Assembly: GCA_051306365.1 (NCBI GenBank) | Contig: JBPPNC010000220.1 | Location: 1-40,743, forward strand | DNA length: 40,743 nt | Origin: Svornostia sp051306365 | GTDB taxonomy: Bacteria; Actinomycetota; Thermoleophilia; Solirubrobacterales; Solirubrobacteraceae | Reading direction: 5' to 3' | Shown: positions 32,766-40,435 of the stretch, one piece after another | Layout of the letters: each line of letters begins with the position of its first letter | Numbering within the stretch: position 1 is the stretch's first letter | Translations under genes and position numbers: made by a program | Notes under the pieces: generated by a model | The model's database searches: none | What the model was told of the DNA's origin: nothing | What the model saw: the letters and a program-made list of their open reading frames with translations, nothing else

Positions 32766-33443
32766 CTACTGGTTCGGACCCTTGCGGATGGACGGCCGCG
32801 ACGGGTAGATGTACTGCCCGATGCCGTCGAGCGGCTCACCCGGGTCGCGGGGGGAGAAGCGGTCCAGCTCCGAGTTGACGGAGTAGCGCGGACCGACCCA
32901 GACCTGACCGTTCTCGAGCTTCGTGTAGAAGCGGTCGAGCGGACGGACCGGCGGGCCGCCGGTGACCTCGCCGCGGAAGCCGTACACGCCGCCGTGGCAC
33001 GGGCAGATGAACCGCCCGGACGCCTCGACGAACCGGACCGGGCAGCCGAGATGCATGCAGCGGGTCGACAGCGCGATCCACTGGTTGTAGTCGTCGGCCG
33101 GCTCGGTATCGATCTCCGGGTTGCGCTTGCGCAGGTAGACGGTGGTCTTGCCGCCCTGGCCGATGTTGTCGACGAGCGTGACGACCGCCGGCACGTAGGT
33201 GTCGTCCGGGAAGTCGTCGGGCGAGCCGACGGCGTTCCACGGCTGGTCGACCTTCTCGAAGACGGGGCCGAACGCGAAGCCCGCGGCGGGCAGCACGATC
33301 GCCATGGTGGCGACAGCGCCACCGAGGTGCGCGCCACCGGTCATGAACCGGCGGCGGGTGATCGTCTCGCCCTCGAATGCACCGGGGATCTGACGGTCGG
33401 CCGTGTACTTCGACTTGGTTACATGTTTGCGCTTGGGTGGCAC
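32766..33443 (-). CDS. qcrA: Rieske iron-sulphur protein of the bc complex (QcrA), Tat substrate
   Basis: 225 residues from a GTG at 33443 with GGAG a few bases upstream. TRRRFMTGG at 29-37 followed by a hydrophobic stretch is a twin-arginine signal anchor. The [2Fe-2S] cluster ligands are C129-M-H131-L-G-C134 and C147-P-C149-H150 (CPCHGG). First gene of the respiratory operon qcrA-qcrB-qcrC-menG-polyprenyl synthase. TatA and TatC are encoded 4 kb away and would export it. The 84 bases to the next stop on the same strand hold the promoter, not resolved by eye. Confidence 0.95.
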   Translation of the reverse strand: MPPKRKHVTKSKYTADRQIPGAFEGETITRRRFMTGGAHLGGAVATMAIVLPAAGFAFGPVFEKVDQPWNAVGSPDDFPDDTYVPAVVTLVDNIGQGGKTTVYLRKRNPEIDTEPADDYNQWIALSTRCMHLGCPVRFVEASGRFICPCHGGVYGFRGEVTGGPPVRPLDRFYTKLENGQVWVGPRYSVNSELDRFSPRDPGEPLDGIGQYIYPSRPSIRKGPNQ

Positions 33444-33527
33444 GGGTCTCCTGCAGCGACGTCGTTGCGGCGCCGAACCTTATCGCTGTCCAGGGTACGT
33501 CTGTCGGCTCGTCGGTGGGGCGCTGGC

Positions 33528-33974
33528 TCAGCGGCCGGACGCCATGTCCCCGGTGATCTGGCGCGCAGCGGCCATCAGGGCCGTCGCTGCGGCGGGATCG
33601 CCGCTGCGTGCACGGGCTCGTGCGCCCACCAGCTCAGGGGTCGGGCCCCAGCCGATCCCGGCCGCGCCGGCCTCCCAGGCGGCCTCGGCGAGCACCTCGT
33701 CCCCCGCGGCGTGCGCGGCCGCGGTGAGCGAGATGACCTCGGCCAGCTCGGCGATCGCGACGAGGTCTCCCGTGTCCGCCAGGCGGGAGAGGCCCTCGGC
33801 GTAGCCGGCGTCGCCCTGGAGCAGCTCCAGGTCGAGGTCGCCGTGCGGGTCGGCGGCGTAGTGCCGGCGGGCCCCGTCACGGACCGCGGTGATGGCGGCC
33901 TCGACGGTCTCCGCGTGGCCGGTGACCCGCGGGCCGCGGGCGGCCAGGGCCGCGATGGGATCCGCCCCGGTCAC
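33528..33974 (-). CDS. Helical protein of unknown function downstream of hemL
   Basis: About 148 residues from the GTG at 33974, overlapping the hemL stop as GTGA. The sequence is alanine-rich and almost wholly helical (AETVEAAITAVRDGARRHYA; AYSSL-type repeats absent; DTGDLVAIAELAEVISLTAA; EVLAEAAWEAGAAGIGW). It carries no cysteine or membrane segment. The coupling to hemL implies co-expression with tetrapyrrole synthesis, but I recognise no family. A longer frame upstream lies inside hemL and is rejected. Confidence 0.65.
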   Translation of the reverse strand: MTGADPIAALAARGPRVTGHAETVEAAITAVRDGARRHYAADPHGDLDLELLQGDAGYAEGLSRLADTGDLVAIAELAEVISLTAAAHAAGDEVLAEAAWEAGAAGIGWGPTPELVGARARARSGDPAAATALMAAARQITGDMASGR

Positions 33975-35251
33975 AACGCCGCGAAGGCAGCCGCGGCCGC
34001 CTCGATCGTTCTGCTCACCTGCTCGGGCGTGTGTGCCAGCGACGGGAACCATGCCTCGAACTGCGACGGCGGCGGATACACACCGCGGCCGAGCAGCGCC
34101 CGGCACCACGCGCCGTACAGCTCGGTGTCGCAGGCCTTCGCGTCCTCGTAGTCGATGACAGGCGTGTCGGTGAAGAAGAGCGTGACCAGGCCCGTGGTGC
34201 TCACCACCTGCACCGGATGGTCACCCGCCGCCTCCGCGAGCCCGTTGGCGAGCGCCTCGGTGGTGGACGCCAGGCGCAGGTAGGCGCTCTCGTCGAGCTG
34301 GTGCAGCGTCGCGAGGCCCGCCGCGACGGCGAGCGGGTTCCCGGACAGGGTGCCCGCCTGGTAGACGTCGCCCGCGGGGGCGATGCGCTCCATGAGTTCG
34401 CGCGGGCCGCCGTACGCGGCCGCGGGTAGGCCGCCGCCGATGACCTTGCCCATGACCGTGAGGTCCGGGAGGACGCCCGTGAGCTCCTGCGCGCCGCCGG
34501 GCGCGACGCGGAACCCGCTGATGACCTCGTCGAAGACCAGCAACGCGCCGTTCTCGGTCGCCGCCTCACGCAGGAGCTCGAGGAAGCCCTCGGCGGGCGG
34601 GACGAGGCCCATGTTCGCCGGAAACGGCTCGGCGAGGATCGCGGCGAACTCGTGCTCGGCGACCGCGGCACGGACCGCGTCCGCGTCGTTCCACGGCACG
34701 ATGATCGTCGCGGCCGCTGACTGCGCGGGGACACCCGGGGACGCCGGGATGCCCTGCGTGGCGAGGCCCGAGCCGGCGTCGGCGAGCAGCCCGTCGACGT
34801 GCCCGTGGTACGCGCCCGCGAACTTCAGGAGCTTCTCGCGGCCGGTGGCAGCGCGGGCGAGGCGGATGGCGCTCATCGCCGCCTCGGTGCCCGACGACGT
34901 CATCCGCAGCATCTCGACGGACGGGATCCGCCGGGACACCTCCTCGGCGAGGTCGACCTCGCCGACGGTGGGCGCCCCGTACGAGGTGCCGCGTGCCGCC
35001 GCGGTCGTCACGGCCTCGAGGATCTCGGGGTTCGCATGGCCGCAGATCAGCGGCCCCCACGAGCAGACCCAGTCGACATAGCGATTGCCGTCGATGTCCA
35101 GCAGCTCCGCGCCCTCGGCGCGATCGATGAACAGCGGCTCGCGGCCGATGGACTTCATCGCCCGTACCGGCGAGTTCACGCCGCCCGGCAGATACATCAG
35201 TGCACGCTGGTACGCCTCATGCGAGCGCGTGTCGCGCAGGGAGACGCTCAC
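33971..35251 (-). CDS. hemL: Glutamate-1-semialdehyde 2,1-aminomutase
   Basis: About 426 residues from the GTG at 35251, overlapping the preceding stop as GTGA. PGGVNSPVRAMKSI, DWVCSWGPLICGHANP, RMTSSGTEAAMSAIRLARA, GAYHGHVDGLL and LLVFDEVISGFRV are the expected blocks. The PLP lysine is in VMGKVIGGGLPAAAYGG. It makes 5-aminolevulinate by the C5 pathway from glutamyl-tRNA. With hemB upstream in the same operon it supplies the common tetrapyrrole precursor. Confidence 0.95.
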   Translation of the reverse strand: MSVSLRDTRSHEAYQRALMYLPGGVNSPVRAMKSIGREPLFIDRAEGAELLDIDGNRYVDWVCSWGPLICGHANPEILEAVTTAAARGTSYGAPTVGEVDLAEEVSRRIPSVEMLRMTSSGTEAAMSAIRLARAATGREKLLKFAGAYHGHVDGLLADAGSGLATQGIPASPGVPAQSAAATIIVPWNDADAVRAAVAEHEFAAILAEPFPANMGLVPPAEGFLELLREAATENGALLVFDEVISGFRVAPGGAQELTGVLPDLTVMGKVIGGGLPAAAYGGPRELMERIAPAGDVYQAGTLSGNPLAVAAGLATLHQLDESAYLRLASTTEALANGLAEAAGDHPVQVVSTTGLVTLFFTDTPVIDYEDAKACDTELYGAWCRALLGRGVYPPPSQFEAWFPSLAHTPEQVSRTIEAAAAAFAAL

Positions 35252-36318
35252 CCGCCGTGCGTCCTCTCCCAGTCCTTGAAGTCGTCCGTGAAGTACAGGA
35301 GACGGATCTTCTTGAACTCGGTCGAGGAATACAGCGTGGCGCGCTCGTGGATGCCGGTGTCCTCGGCGATGGAGTCGAGGATCGCGTCGCACTCCTCCTT
35401 GGACCGCCCGTGGGCCATGGTGAAGACCGAGTACTTCCAGTCCTCGTAGGTCGGGCGCTGGTAGCAGTGGCTGATCCCGCGGTAGGACGCCATCTTCGGC
35501 CCGAGCTCCATGATCCGGTCGTCGGGGACGGCCCACACGCCCATGCCGTTGGCCGAGAACCCGGCGCGGCGGTGGAACAGAATCGCGGCGACGCGGCGCA
35601 GCAGCCCGCGCTCCTGCATCCCGGTGAGGTGGTCGACGAGCTTCTCGACGCTGATGCCGAGCTCCTTGGCCGCGCCGACGTACGGCTCAGGAACGACGGG
35701 CAGGTCGCCCTGCGTCGCGCGGATCACCGCGCGGTCGAAGTCGTCGTACGGCTGCATGTCGAGCTCGACGGGGTCCTCGGCGACCCCGGCCGACGACAGG
35801 TCCTTCGTGTCGCCCTCCATCTCGAGGTCCATGCGGATCTTGAACAGTTTCAGCGTGGGCAGCTGGCGGATCGACTCGGCGCCCGTGAGCTCCTGCAGCA
35901 CGTCGAGCGTGCCCTGCAGGCCGAGCTTGGAGTCGGGCTCGACGGCCAGCGTGAACCACATGTTGAACTCGTGGTTGCGCAGGTAGTTGTGGCTGACACC
36001 GGGGTGCGCGTTGATGATCTTCGCGGGGGCCCACGGGTGCTCGGGGTCGACCTTCGCCGCGACGAGCATCGAGCCGTAGCCCAGCGCGCGGGTGTCGAAG
36101 ATCGGCGTGACCTGGCGGATGATCCGCTCGTCGATGAGGTGCTGGACGCGCTGCAGGACCTCGGCCTCGGTGATCTCAGCCTGCTGGGCGACCGCCGCGT
36201 ACGGGCGCGGCGTGATCGGGAAGCGCCCCTGCATGAGGTTGAGGAGCTTGCGGTCGGTGTCGTCGAGCGGGACAGCGCTGCCGCCCTTGCGAGACCGGAC
36301 CTTGGGGGTTGCCGTCAC
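35248..36318 (-). CDS. Fused AhbA/AhbB-like (siroheme decarboxylase / Lrp-AsnC-like) protein
   Basis: About 356 residues from the GTG at 36318, whose GTGA overlaps the hemB stop; a GTG at 36330 is possible. Two similar halves are visible. Each has a winged helix (DDTDRKLLNLMQGRFPIT; YDDFDRAVIRATQGDLPV, then LIDERIIRQVTPIFD and MQERGLLRRVAAILF) and an Lrp-like ferredoxin fold. Conserved aromatic/histidine blocks are SHNYLRNHEFNMWFTL in the first half and SHCYQRPTYEDWKYSVF in the second. These match AhbA/AhbB and NirD/L/G/H, which decarboxylate siroheme, rather than ordinary AsnC regulators. The order hemB-ahbAB-hemL suggests a tetrapyrrole role: enzyme in a siroheme branch, or a heme-sensing regulator derived from it. 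Confidence 0.8.
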   Translation of the reverse strand: MTATPKVRSRKGGSAVPLDDTDRKLLNLMQGRFPITPRPYAAVAQQAEITEAEVLQRVQHLIDERIIRQVTPIFDTRALGYGSMLVAAKVDPEHPWAPAKIINAHPGVSHNYLRNHEFNMWFTLAVEPDSKLGLQGTLDVLQELTGAESIRQLPTLKLFKIRMDLEMEGDTKDLSSAGVAEDPVELDMQPYDDFDRAVIRATQGDLPVVPEPYVGAAKELGISVEKLVDHLTGMQERGLLRRVAAILFHRRAGFSANGMGVWAVPDDRIMELGPKMASYRGISHCYQRPTYEDWKYSVFTMAHGRSKEECDAILDSIAEDTGIHERATLYSSTEFKKIRLLYFTDDFKDWERTHGG

Positions 36319-37292
36319 TGCTGGATCCACCGGGCTGCGTCCTTCGCGTGGTAGGTGATGACGATGTCCGCGCCGGCCCGCCGGATGGAGGTGAGCGTCT
36401 CCAGGACGGTGGTGCGTTCGTCGAGTTGACCCGCGGCTGCTGCGGCCTTCACCATCGCATACTCGCCGCTCACGTTGTACGCGGCGACCGGCAGCCCCGT
36501 TCGCTCCTTGATGCGCCAGATCACGTCGAGGTACGGCAATGCCGGCTTGACCATGACGACATCCGCGCCCTCCTCGACATCGAGTACCGCCTCGCGGACC
36601 GCTTCGTCCCCGTTGGCCGGATCCATCTGGTAGGCCCGGCGGTCGCCGAAGGCCGGCGTCGAATCCGCAGCGTCGCGGAACGGCCCGTAGAACGCGGAGG
36701 CGAACTTCGCGCTGTAGGCCATGATCGGCGTGTCGGTGAAGCCCTCGTCGTCGAGCGCCGTGCGAATGGCGCCGACGCGGCCGTCCATCATGTCGCTCGG
36801 GGCGATGATGTCCGCGCCCGCGCGCGCGAGGCTCACAGAGGTCCGTGCGTGCAGCTCGATCGAGCTGTCATTGTCGACCTCGCCGGTGCTGGTCAGCAGC
36901 CCGCAGTGCCCGTGATCGGTGTACTCGCAGAGACACACGTCGCCGACCACGAGGAGGTCGGGGTGCGCCTCCTTGATCGCCCGCGTGGCGAGCTGGACGA
37001 TCCCCTCGTCGTCGTAGGCGCCCGTGCCCGCCGCGTCTTTCTCGGCGGGAATGCCGAACAGCAGGACCGCCGGGATGCCGAGCGCGTGCGACTCGCCGGC
37101 CTCCTTCACCGCCTCGGAGATGCTCAGGCGGTCGACGCCCGGCATGGACCCGATGGGCGTCCGACCGGCCAGGCCGGCCTCGACGAACATCGGATAGATG
37201 AGGTCGGCCGGGTCGAGGCGCGTCTCGCGGACGAGGCCCCGGAGCGCCGGCGTACGCCGTAGGCGGCGTAGGCGGGTGGCGGGAAACGGCAC
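36315..37292 (-). CDS. hemB: Delta-aminolevulinic acid dehydratase (porphobilinogen synthase)
   Basis: About 325 residues from the GTG at 37292; upstream in-frame codons are low-complexity arginine. LIYPMFVEAG, IPAVLLFGIP and VCLCEYTDHGHCG (the cysteine-rich metal site, so a zinc enzyme) are present. Two Schiff-base lysines lie in YSAKFASAFYGPFRDAADS and VVMVKPALPYLDVI. It condenses two aminolevulinates to porphobilinogen. First gene of hemB-ahbAB-hemL-unknown. The 73 bases to the upstream stop (37366) must contain its promoter if it is not read through from the TIR pair. Confidence 0.95.
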   Translation of the reverse strand: MPFPATRLRRLRRTPALRGLVRETRLDPADLIYPMFVEAGLAGRTPIGSMPGVDRLSISEAVKEAGESHALGIPAVLLFGIPAEKDAAGTGAYDDEGIVQLATRAIKEAHPDLLVVGDVCLCEYTDHGHCGLLTSTGEVDNDSSIELHARTSVSLARAGADIIAPSDMMDGRVGAIRTALDDEGFTDTPIMAYSAKFASAFYGPFRDAADSTPAFGDRRAYQMDPANGDEAVREAVLDVEEGADVVMVKPALPYLDVIWRIKERTGLPVAAYNVSGEYAMVKAAAAAGQLDERTTVLETLTSIRRAGADIVITYHAKDAARWIQQ

Positions 37293-37365
37293 CCCATCAG
37301 GGTAGTGGGGATGCGGTGTGGCGCGCGAGCCGAGGCGATCGGGGACCGGAGGACGCCTGACCTGC

Positions 37366-37740
37366 CTACGCCGCCGCGACCCGCCCCGGCTCCCCGCCGT
37401 GGCTCTGCGCCTGCGTCCACGTCGCATGCTCCTGCGAGACCAGCCCCTCGACCCGCTCGGCCAGCAACGCGCCCGGCTGCCCCGCACCGGTGTACGGGCC
37501 CGCACCGGCGAGGTAGAGGAACTGCTCGTGCTTCAGCGCCTCCGCCGTCGCCCGATAGGTCATCCAGTTCTGCTGGAACTGGAACAGCGACTGCAGTCCC
37601 TCGAGCACCACGATCACGATCTGCACGACCTTCAGGCGATGGAACCAGCGCTTGGCGTGCGCGCTCTTGCGCTCGTACCAGCCCAGCTGGTCGAGCAGCC
37701 GCTGCCACGCCGCGCCTTCGGGCTTCGGGGTCTCGGTCAT
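37366..37740 (-). CDS. DUF4231 (SLATT-like) membrane protein lacking one transmembrane helix
   Basis: 124 residues from ATG 37740, coupled to the TIR gene by ATGA. LGWYERKSAHAKRWFHRLKV, VVLEGLQSLFQFQQNWMTYR and TAEALKHEQFLYLAGAGPY are the strongly conserved DUF4231 blocks, ending ERVEGLVSQEHATW. Relatives have two membrane helices between the first two blocks; here KVVQIVIVVLEGLQ joins them directly, so about 24 residues including the first helix appear to be missing in frame. The join lies at a tandem ATCGTG ATCGTG, which suggests slippage or repeat-mediated deletion. DUF4231/SLATT proteins are proposed membrane effectors in conflict systems. Confidence 0.8.
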   Translation of the reverse strand: MTETPKPEGAAWQRLLDQLGWYERKSAHAKRWFHRLKVVQIVIVVLEGLQSLFQFQQNWMTYRATAEALKHEQFLYLAGAGPYTGAGQPGALLAERVEGLVSQEHATWTQAQSHGGEPGRVAAA

Positions 37741-38633
37741 GCGCGCACCGCCCTGGCGCGCGTCACGCGGGTCAGCCACTGCACCGCGACCGCCGCGGCG
37801 ACCGCCCCCAGCGCGATGAGCCCCGCACCGAGCATCTCCGCGCCGAACGACGCCTGGCCGCCGTTCGCCCACCGAACCCCGAACGCGACCAGGCCCGCCG
37901 CCAGCCCGCCGGCGACCAGGCCCCGCACGACGCCGGGCGGGTTCCACGCCGCACCCACGAGCGCGCCGATGCCGGCGCCCGTCACCGCAAACCCCACGGT
38001 GAACGCGAGCGCGCGCGCGAACGCCTGCTCCGAGCCGTCCGAGAGGGTCAGCGTCGGCGTCGACGGCAGGTCGTCGCCGAACCAGTACGTGGGCACCCCG
38101 TGCACCAGCGCGCCGAGCATCGCGACGCCGAGTGCCTCGCCCCACGCCGACCAGCCACGCCGCGCCGCCACCTCGATCGTCGCGTGCAGGGCCTGCACCT
38201 GGTAGCGCCACGACTCGTGGCTGAGCCGGGCGGCGTTGAGGTCACACAGCGGCTGGAGGTCGGGCGGGAGCTCGCCGCGCGGCGGCATCTCGGCGTTGTC
38301 GACGAGTACCGGGACGAGCGTCACATCGGTGCGGGCGAGTGCCTGGGCGATCTCGAGCCGGACGTCGTCGTCGGGATCGTTCAGCCGGCGGTGCCCCTCG
38401 GCGTCGGAGACCGTCAGCCACTGCGGGCCGATCACGACGAGTGCGACGTCGCACTGACGCAGCGCCGCCGCGATCTGCGCCCGGTAGGGCATCGCCGATG
38501 GGATGTCGTCGATGTCGAACCACACGCGGTGCTCGAGATCGGTCAGCGAGTCACGCAGGCGGGCCGCCGCGTGACGGGCGTCAGCCCGCCGGTAGCTGAT
38601 GAAGACCGGCGAGACGGAGGTGGGGGCGAACAT
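37737..38633 (-). CDS. TIR-domain protein with C-terminal membrane segments
   Basis: 298 residues from ATG 38633. Residues 7-110 form a TIR domain: SPVFISYRRADARHAAARL, HRVWFDIDDIPSAMPYRAQI, VALVVIGPQWL and DVRLEIAQALA, with Glu94 the candidate catalytic glutamate. After a linker, hydrophobic segments follow at about 165-180, 208-230, 238-254 and 264-285, so the protein is anchored with the TIR part inside. The downstream DUF4231 gene overlaps by four bases. TIR enzymes cleave NAD or make cyclic-ADP-ribose signals; a neighbouring membrane protein could be a partner or effector. I infer a two-gene signalling or immune module outside the main island. Confidence 0.82.
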   Translation of the reverse strand: MFAPTSVSPVFISYRRADARHAAARLRDSLTDLEHRVWFDIDDIPSAMPYRAQIAAALRQCDVALVVIGPQWLTVSDAEGHRRLNDPDDDVRLEIAQALARTDVTLVPVLVDNAEMPPRGELPPDLQPLCDLNAARLSHESWRYQVQALHATIEVAARRGWSAWGEALGVAMLGALVHGVPTYWFGDDLPSTPTLTLSDGSEQAFARALAFTVGFAVTGAGIGALVGAAWNPPGVVRGLVAGGLAAGLVAFGVRWANGGQASFGAEMLGAGLIALGAVAAAVAVQWLTRVTRARAVRA

Positions 38634-38670
38634 GGCGCGCCTGTGGTTGCAGTGACAGCTTTGCGCCACC

Positions 38671-38717
38671 GGCCGGGTGCGTCAACGGACGGAAATCGGT
38701 CCGTCGACGCACCGGCC
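38671..38717 (-). terminator. Long hairpin downstream of the secreted-protein gene
   Basis: GTGCGTCAACGGAC (38677-38690) pairs with GTCCGTCGACGCAC (38699-38712); outer GGCC/GGCC bases extend it to about 19 pairs with one bulge. On the minus strand the sole mismatch becomes a G-U pair, so the structure is best formed by the minus-strand transcript ending at 38726. No U-run. Confidence 0.6.
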
Positions 38718-38725
38718 AGACGCGG

Positions 38726-40258
38726 TCAGAGCGTGATCTTTCCGCCCTTGCGCTTCTTCGAGCAGGTGTTGTAGACCCGCTTACCCTTCTTGGTCTTGCC
38801 GTTCTTCAGCTTCGCCGTGATCTCCACGGTGAACTTGCCGGACGGCAGACCCTTGAGGTTCACGGGCGCGGTGAGCCGCTTCCCACGGCGGGCGGCGACC
38901 TTCTTGCCGTTCACCCGGACGACCGCGGACGCGATCTCCTGGCCCTTGCGCTCACGCAGTCGGATGCTGAACGCGCGCCGCGAGGCGCACGCCTTCGACA
39001 GCTTTACGCCGGAGCCGGCGACCTGCGCGACAGCCGCCCACGCGACGGTCGCCGTCGTGGTGATCGGGTCGTTGGCGTCACACGTGCCGCTGCCGTCGCT
39101 GTCGATGCACACCGTGACGGTGTCCGTGCCACCCGCCGCGCCGGTGTAGCTCAGCGGCGCGGTGCCGTCAGCGGCGCTCGTCTCCGGCTTGGCGGCCTGC
39201 GGGTTCGCGCCGGCGACCTGGAAGACGAGCGGCGAGCCGCTCACCGGGTTTCCGGCCGAGTCCTTCAGCGTGGCGGTCAGTGCCGCCGTCTCGCCGATCG
39301 TCCGGGACTGCGCGGCCGGGTCGAGCGTGAGGACCGGCGGGATGATCGGCTTGCCGCCGACAGCGCGGAAGCCGAAGATGAACGTGTTCGGCGCGCCGGA
39401 TACCGAGGACACGGGTTCACCGGGCGGCGCGAGGTTCGGCTGGCCGTACGAGAACATCTCCAGCGCGGCCTTCGAGACCGTGGTGTCGGCGGTCGCCTCG
39501 TCCGGCGCGGCGCCGTAGTAGATGCGGAACGTCGTCGAGGCGCCCGCGTCGAGGCCGCCGAAGCCGAAGTCGAACAGCGCGCCGTGGTCGGCCGGGCCGA
39601 CGTCGGTGAAGTCGACATTCGTCACGGTCGCCGCCGGAATGCCGCCGGTCGGCGTGCGTGCCTCGAACGGGTCCCCGGAGAGGAAGCCGTTGTTGTTGGA
39701 GAACAGCAGGGTCGACGCCGTACCGCGGCGGATGGTCACGAACTCGCTGAAGGCCGTGGGCTCGATGTCCCAGTCCATGAGCCGCGTATAGCGGACGTCG
39801 CCGAGACGGCCGCCGCTGATGTTCCGCAGCGTGACACGGACCTCGTAGAGGTTCGGGGTCTCCGGTGCGGGGGCGAGGCGCTGCGTCACCTCGAGCTTGT
39901 CATCGATGGTGGTCACCGACGTCGCGCTCGTCGCGTCGCTGGTGAACGACACGAGCTCGAGGTTGTTCGGCCCGCCAACCTCGCGGTTGGCCCAGCCGGA
40001 GAAGACGCCGCCTTCGGCGGCGCTCCCGTTGCCGGCGCCCCAACCCTCGCACGGGCAGCCGGCCCGGGTGCCGTCGTTGCCCGTGGGCATGAACGTCACC
40101 CCGGCGAAGGCACCATCGCGGAAGTTGAGGTCGCCGTGGTCGTTGACACCGAGACGGACGGTGCCGTTCTCGATGATGGCTCCGGCGTGTGCGGAGCCGG
40201 CCAGCATCGCGAGGGCGATACAGGCGAGGATCGTGGAGATACTGACGTGAAGGCGCAT
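38726..40258 (-). CDS. Secreted Ig-like-domain protein
   Basis: About 510 residues from ATG 40258. MRLHVSISTILACIALAMLA with GSAHAGA is a signal peptide with an AxA cleavage site. The N-terminal half is beta-rich (LGVNDHGDLNFRDGAFAGVT; YTRLMDWDIEPTAFSEFVTI) with two close cysteines (GCPCEG). Then comes a bacterial Ig-like repeat (LTATLKDSAGNPVSGSPLVF; GTDTVTVCIDSDGSGTCDAN with a Ca-binding-like DSDGSG). The C-terminus is lysine-rich with single cysteines (KLSKACASRRAF; VYNTCSKKRKGGKITL). Probably exported and wall-associated; function unknown. No LPxTG or membrane anchor is seen. Confidence 0.8.
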   Translation of the reverse strand: MRLHVSISTILACIALAMLAGSAHAGAIIENGTVRLGVNDHGDLNFRDGAFAGVTFMPTGNDGTRAGCPCEGWGAGNGSAAEGGVFSGWANREVGGPNNLELVSFTSDATSATSVTTIDDKLEVTQRLAPAPETPNLYEVRVTLRNISGGRLGDVRYTRLMDWDIEPTAFSEFVTIRRGTASTLLFSNNNGFLSGDPFEARTPTGGIPAATVTNVDFTDVGPADHGALFDFGFGGLDAGASTTFRIYYGAAPDEATADTTVSKAALEMFSYGQPNLAPPGEPVSSVSGAPNTFIFGFRAVGGKPIIPPVLTLDPAAQSRTIGETAALTATLKDSAGNPVSGSPLVFQVAGANPQAAKPETSAADGTAPLSYTGAAGGTDTVTVCIDSDGSGTCDANDPITTTATVAWAAVAQVAGSGVKLSKACASRRAFSIRLRERKGQEIASAVVRVNGKKVAARRGKRLTAPVNLKGLPSGKFTVEITAKLKNGKTKKGKRVYNTCSKKRKGGKITL

Positions 40259-40326
40259 GACGCTCCAGAAGTGGTCGTGGTCCACCTCCGGGCGTTCCTT
40301 GTCGTCACACGGCGTTCACCGGCCGT

Positions 40327-40343
40327 GTTCAGCGCCACTGAAC
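40327..40343. promoter_or_regulatory. Inverted repeat GTTCAG-N5-CTGAAC
   Basis: Perfect 6-bp arms around five bases, 69 bases upstream of the secreted-protein start, inside the 177-base gap 40259-40435. Candidate operator for that gene. No clear promoter boxes are visible in the rest of the gap. Confidence 0.35.
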
Positions 40344-40435
40344 GATGTGCGGTGCATCGGTCAGGCGCGGAGTTCGCTCCACAGCACGCGGGCAACCGCC
40401 ACGGGCTGGCACGGCCGATGCTCCCACACAGGGCG

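Noticed and set aside
31657..32808. Plus-strand frame antisense to qcrB/qcrC
   Set aside because: Shadow; the minus strand has heme and quinone-site motifs.
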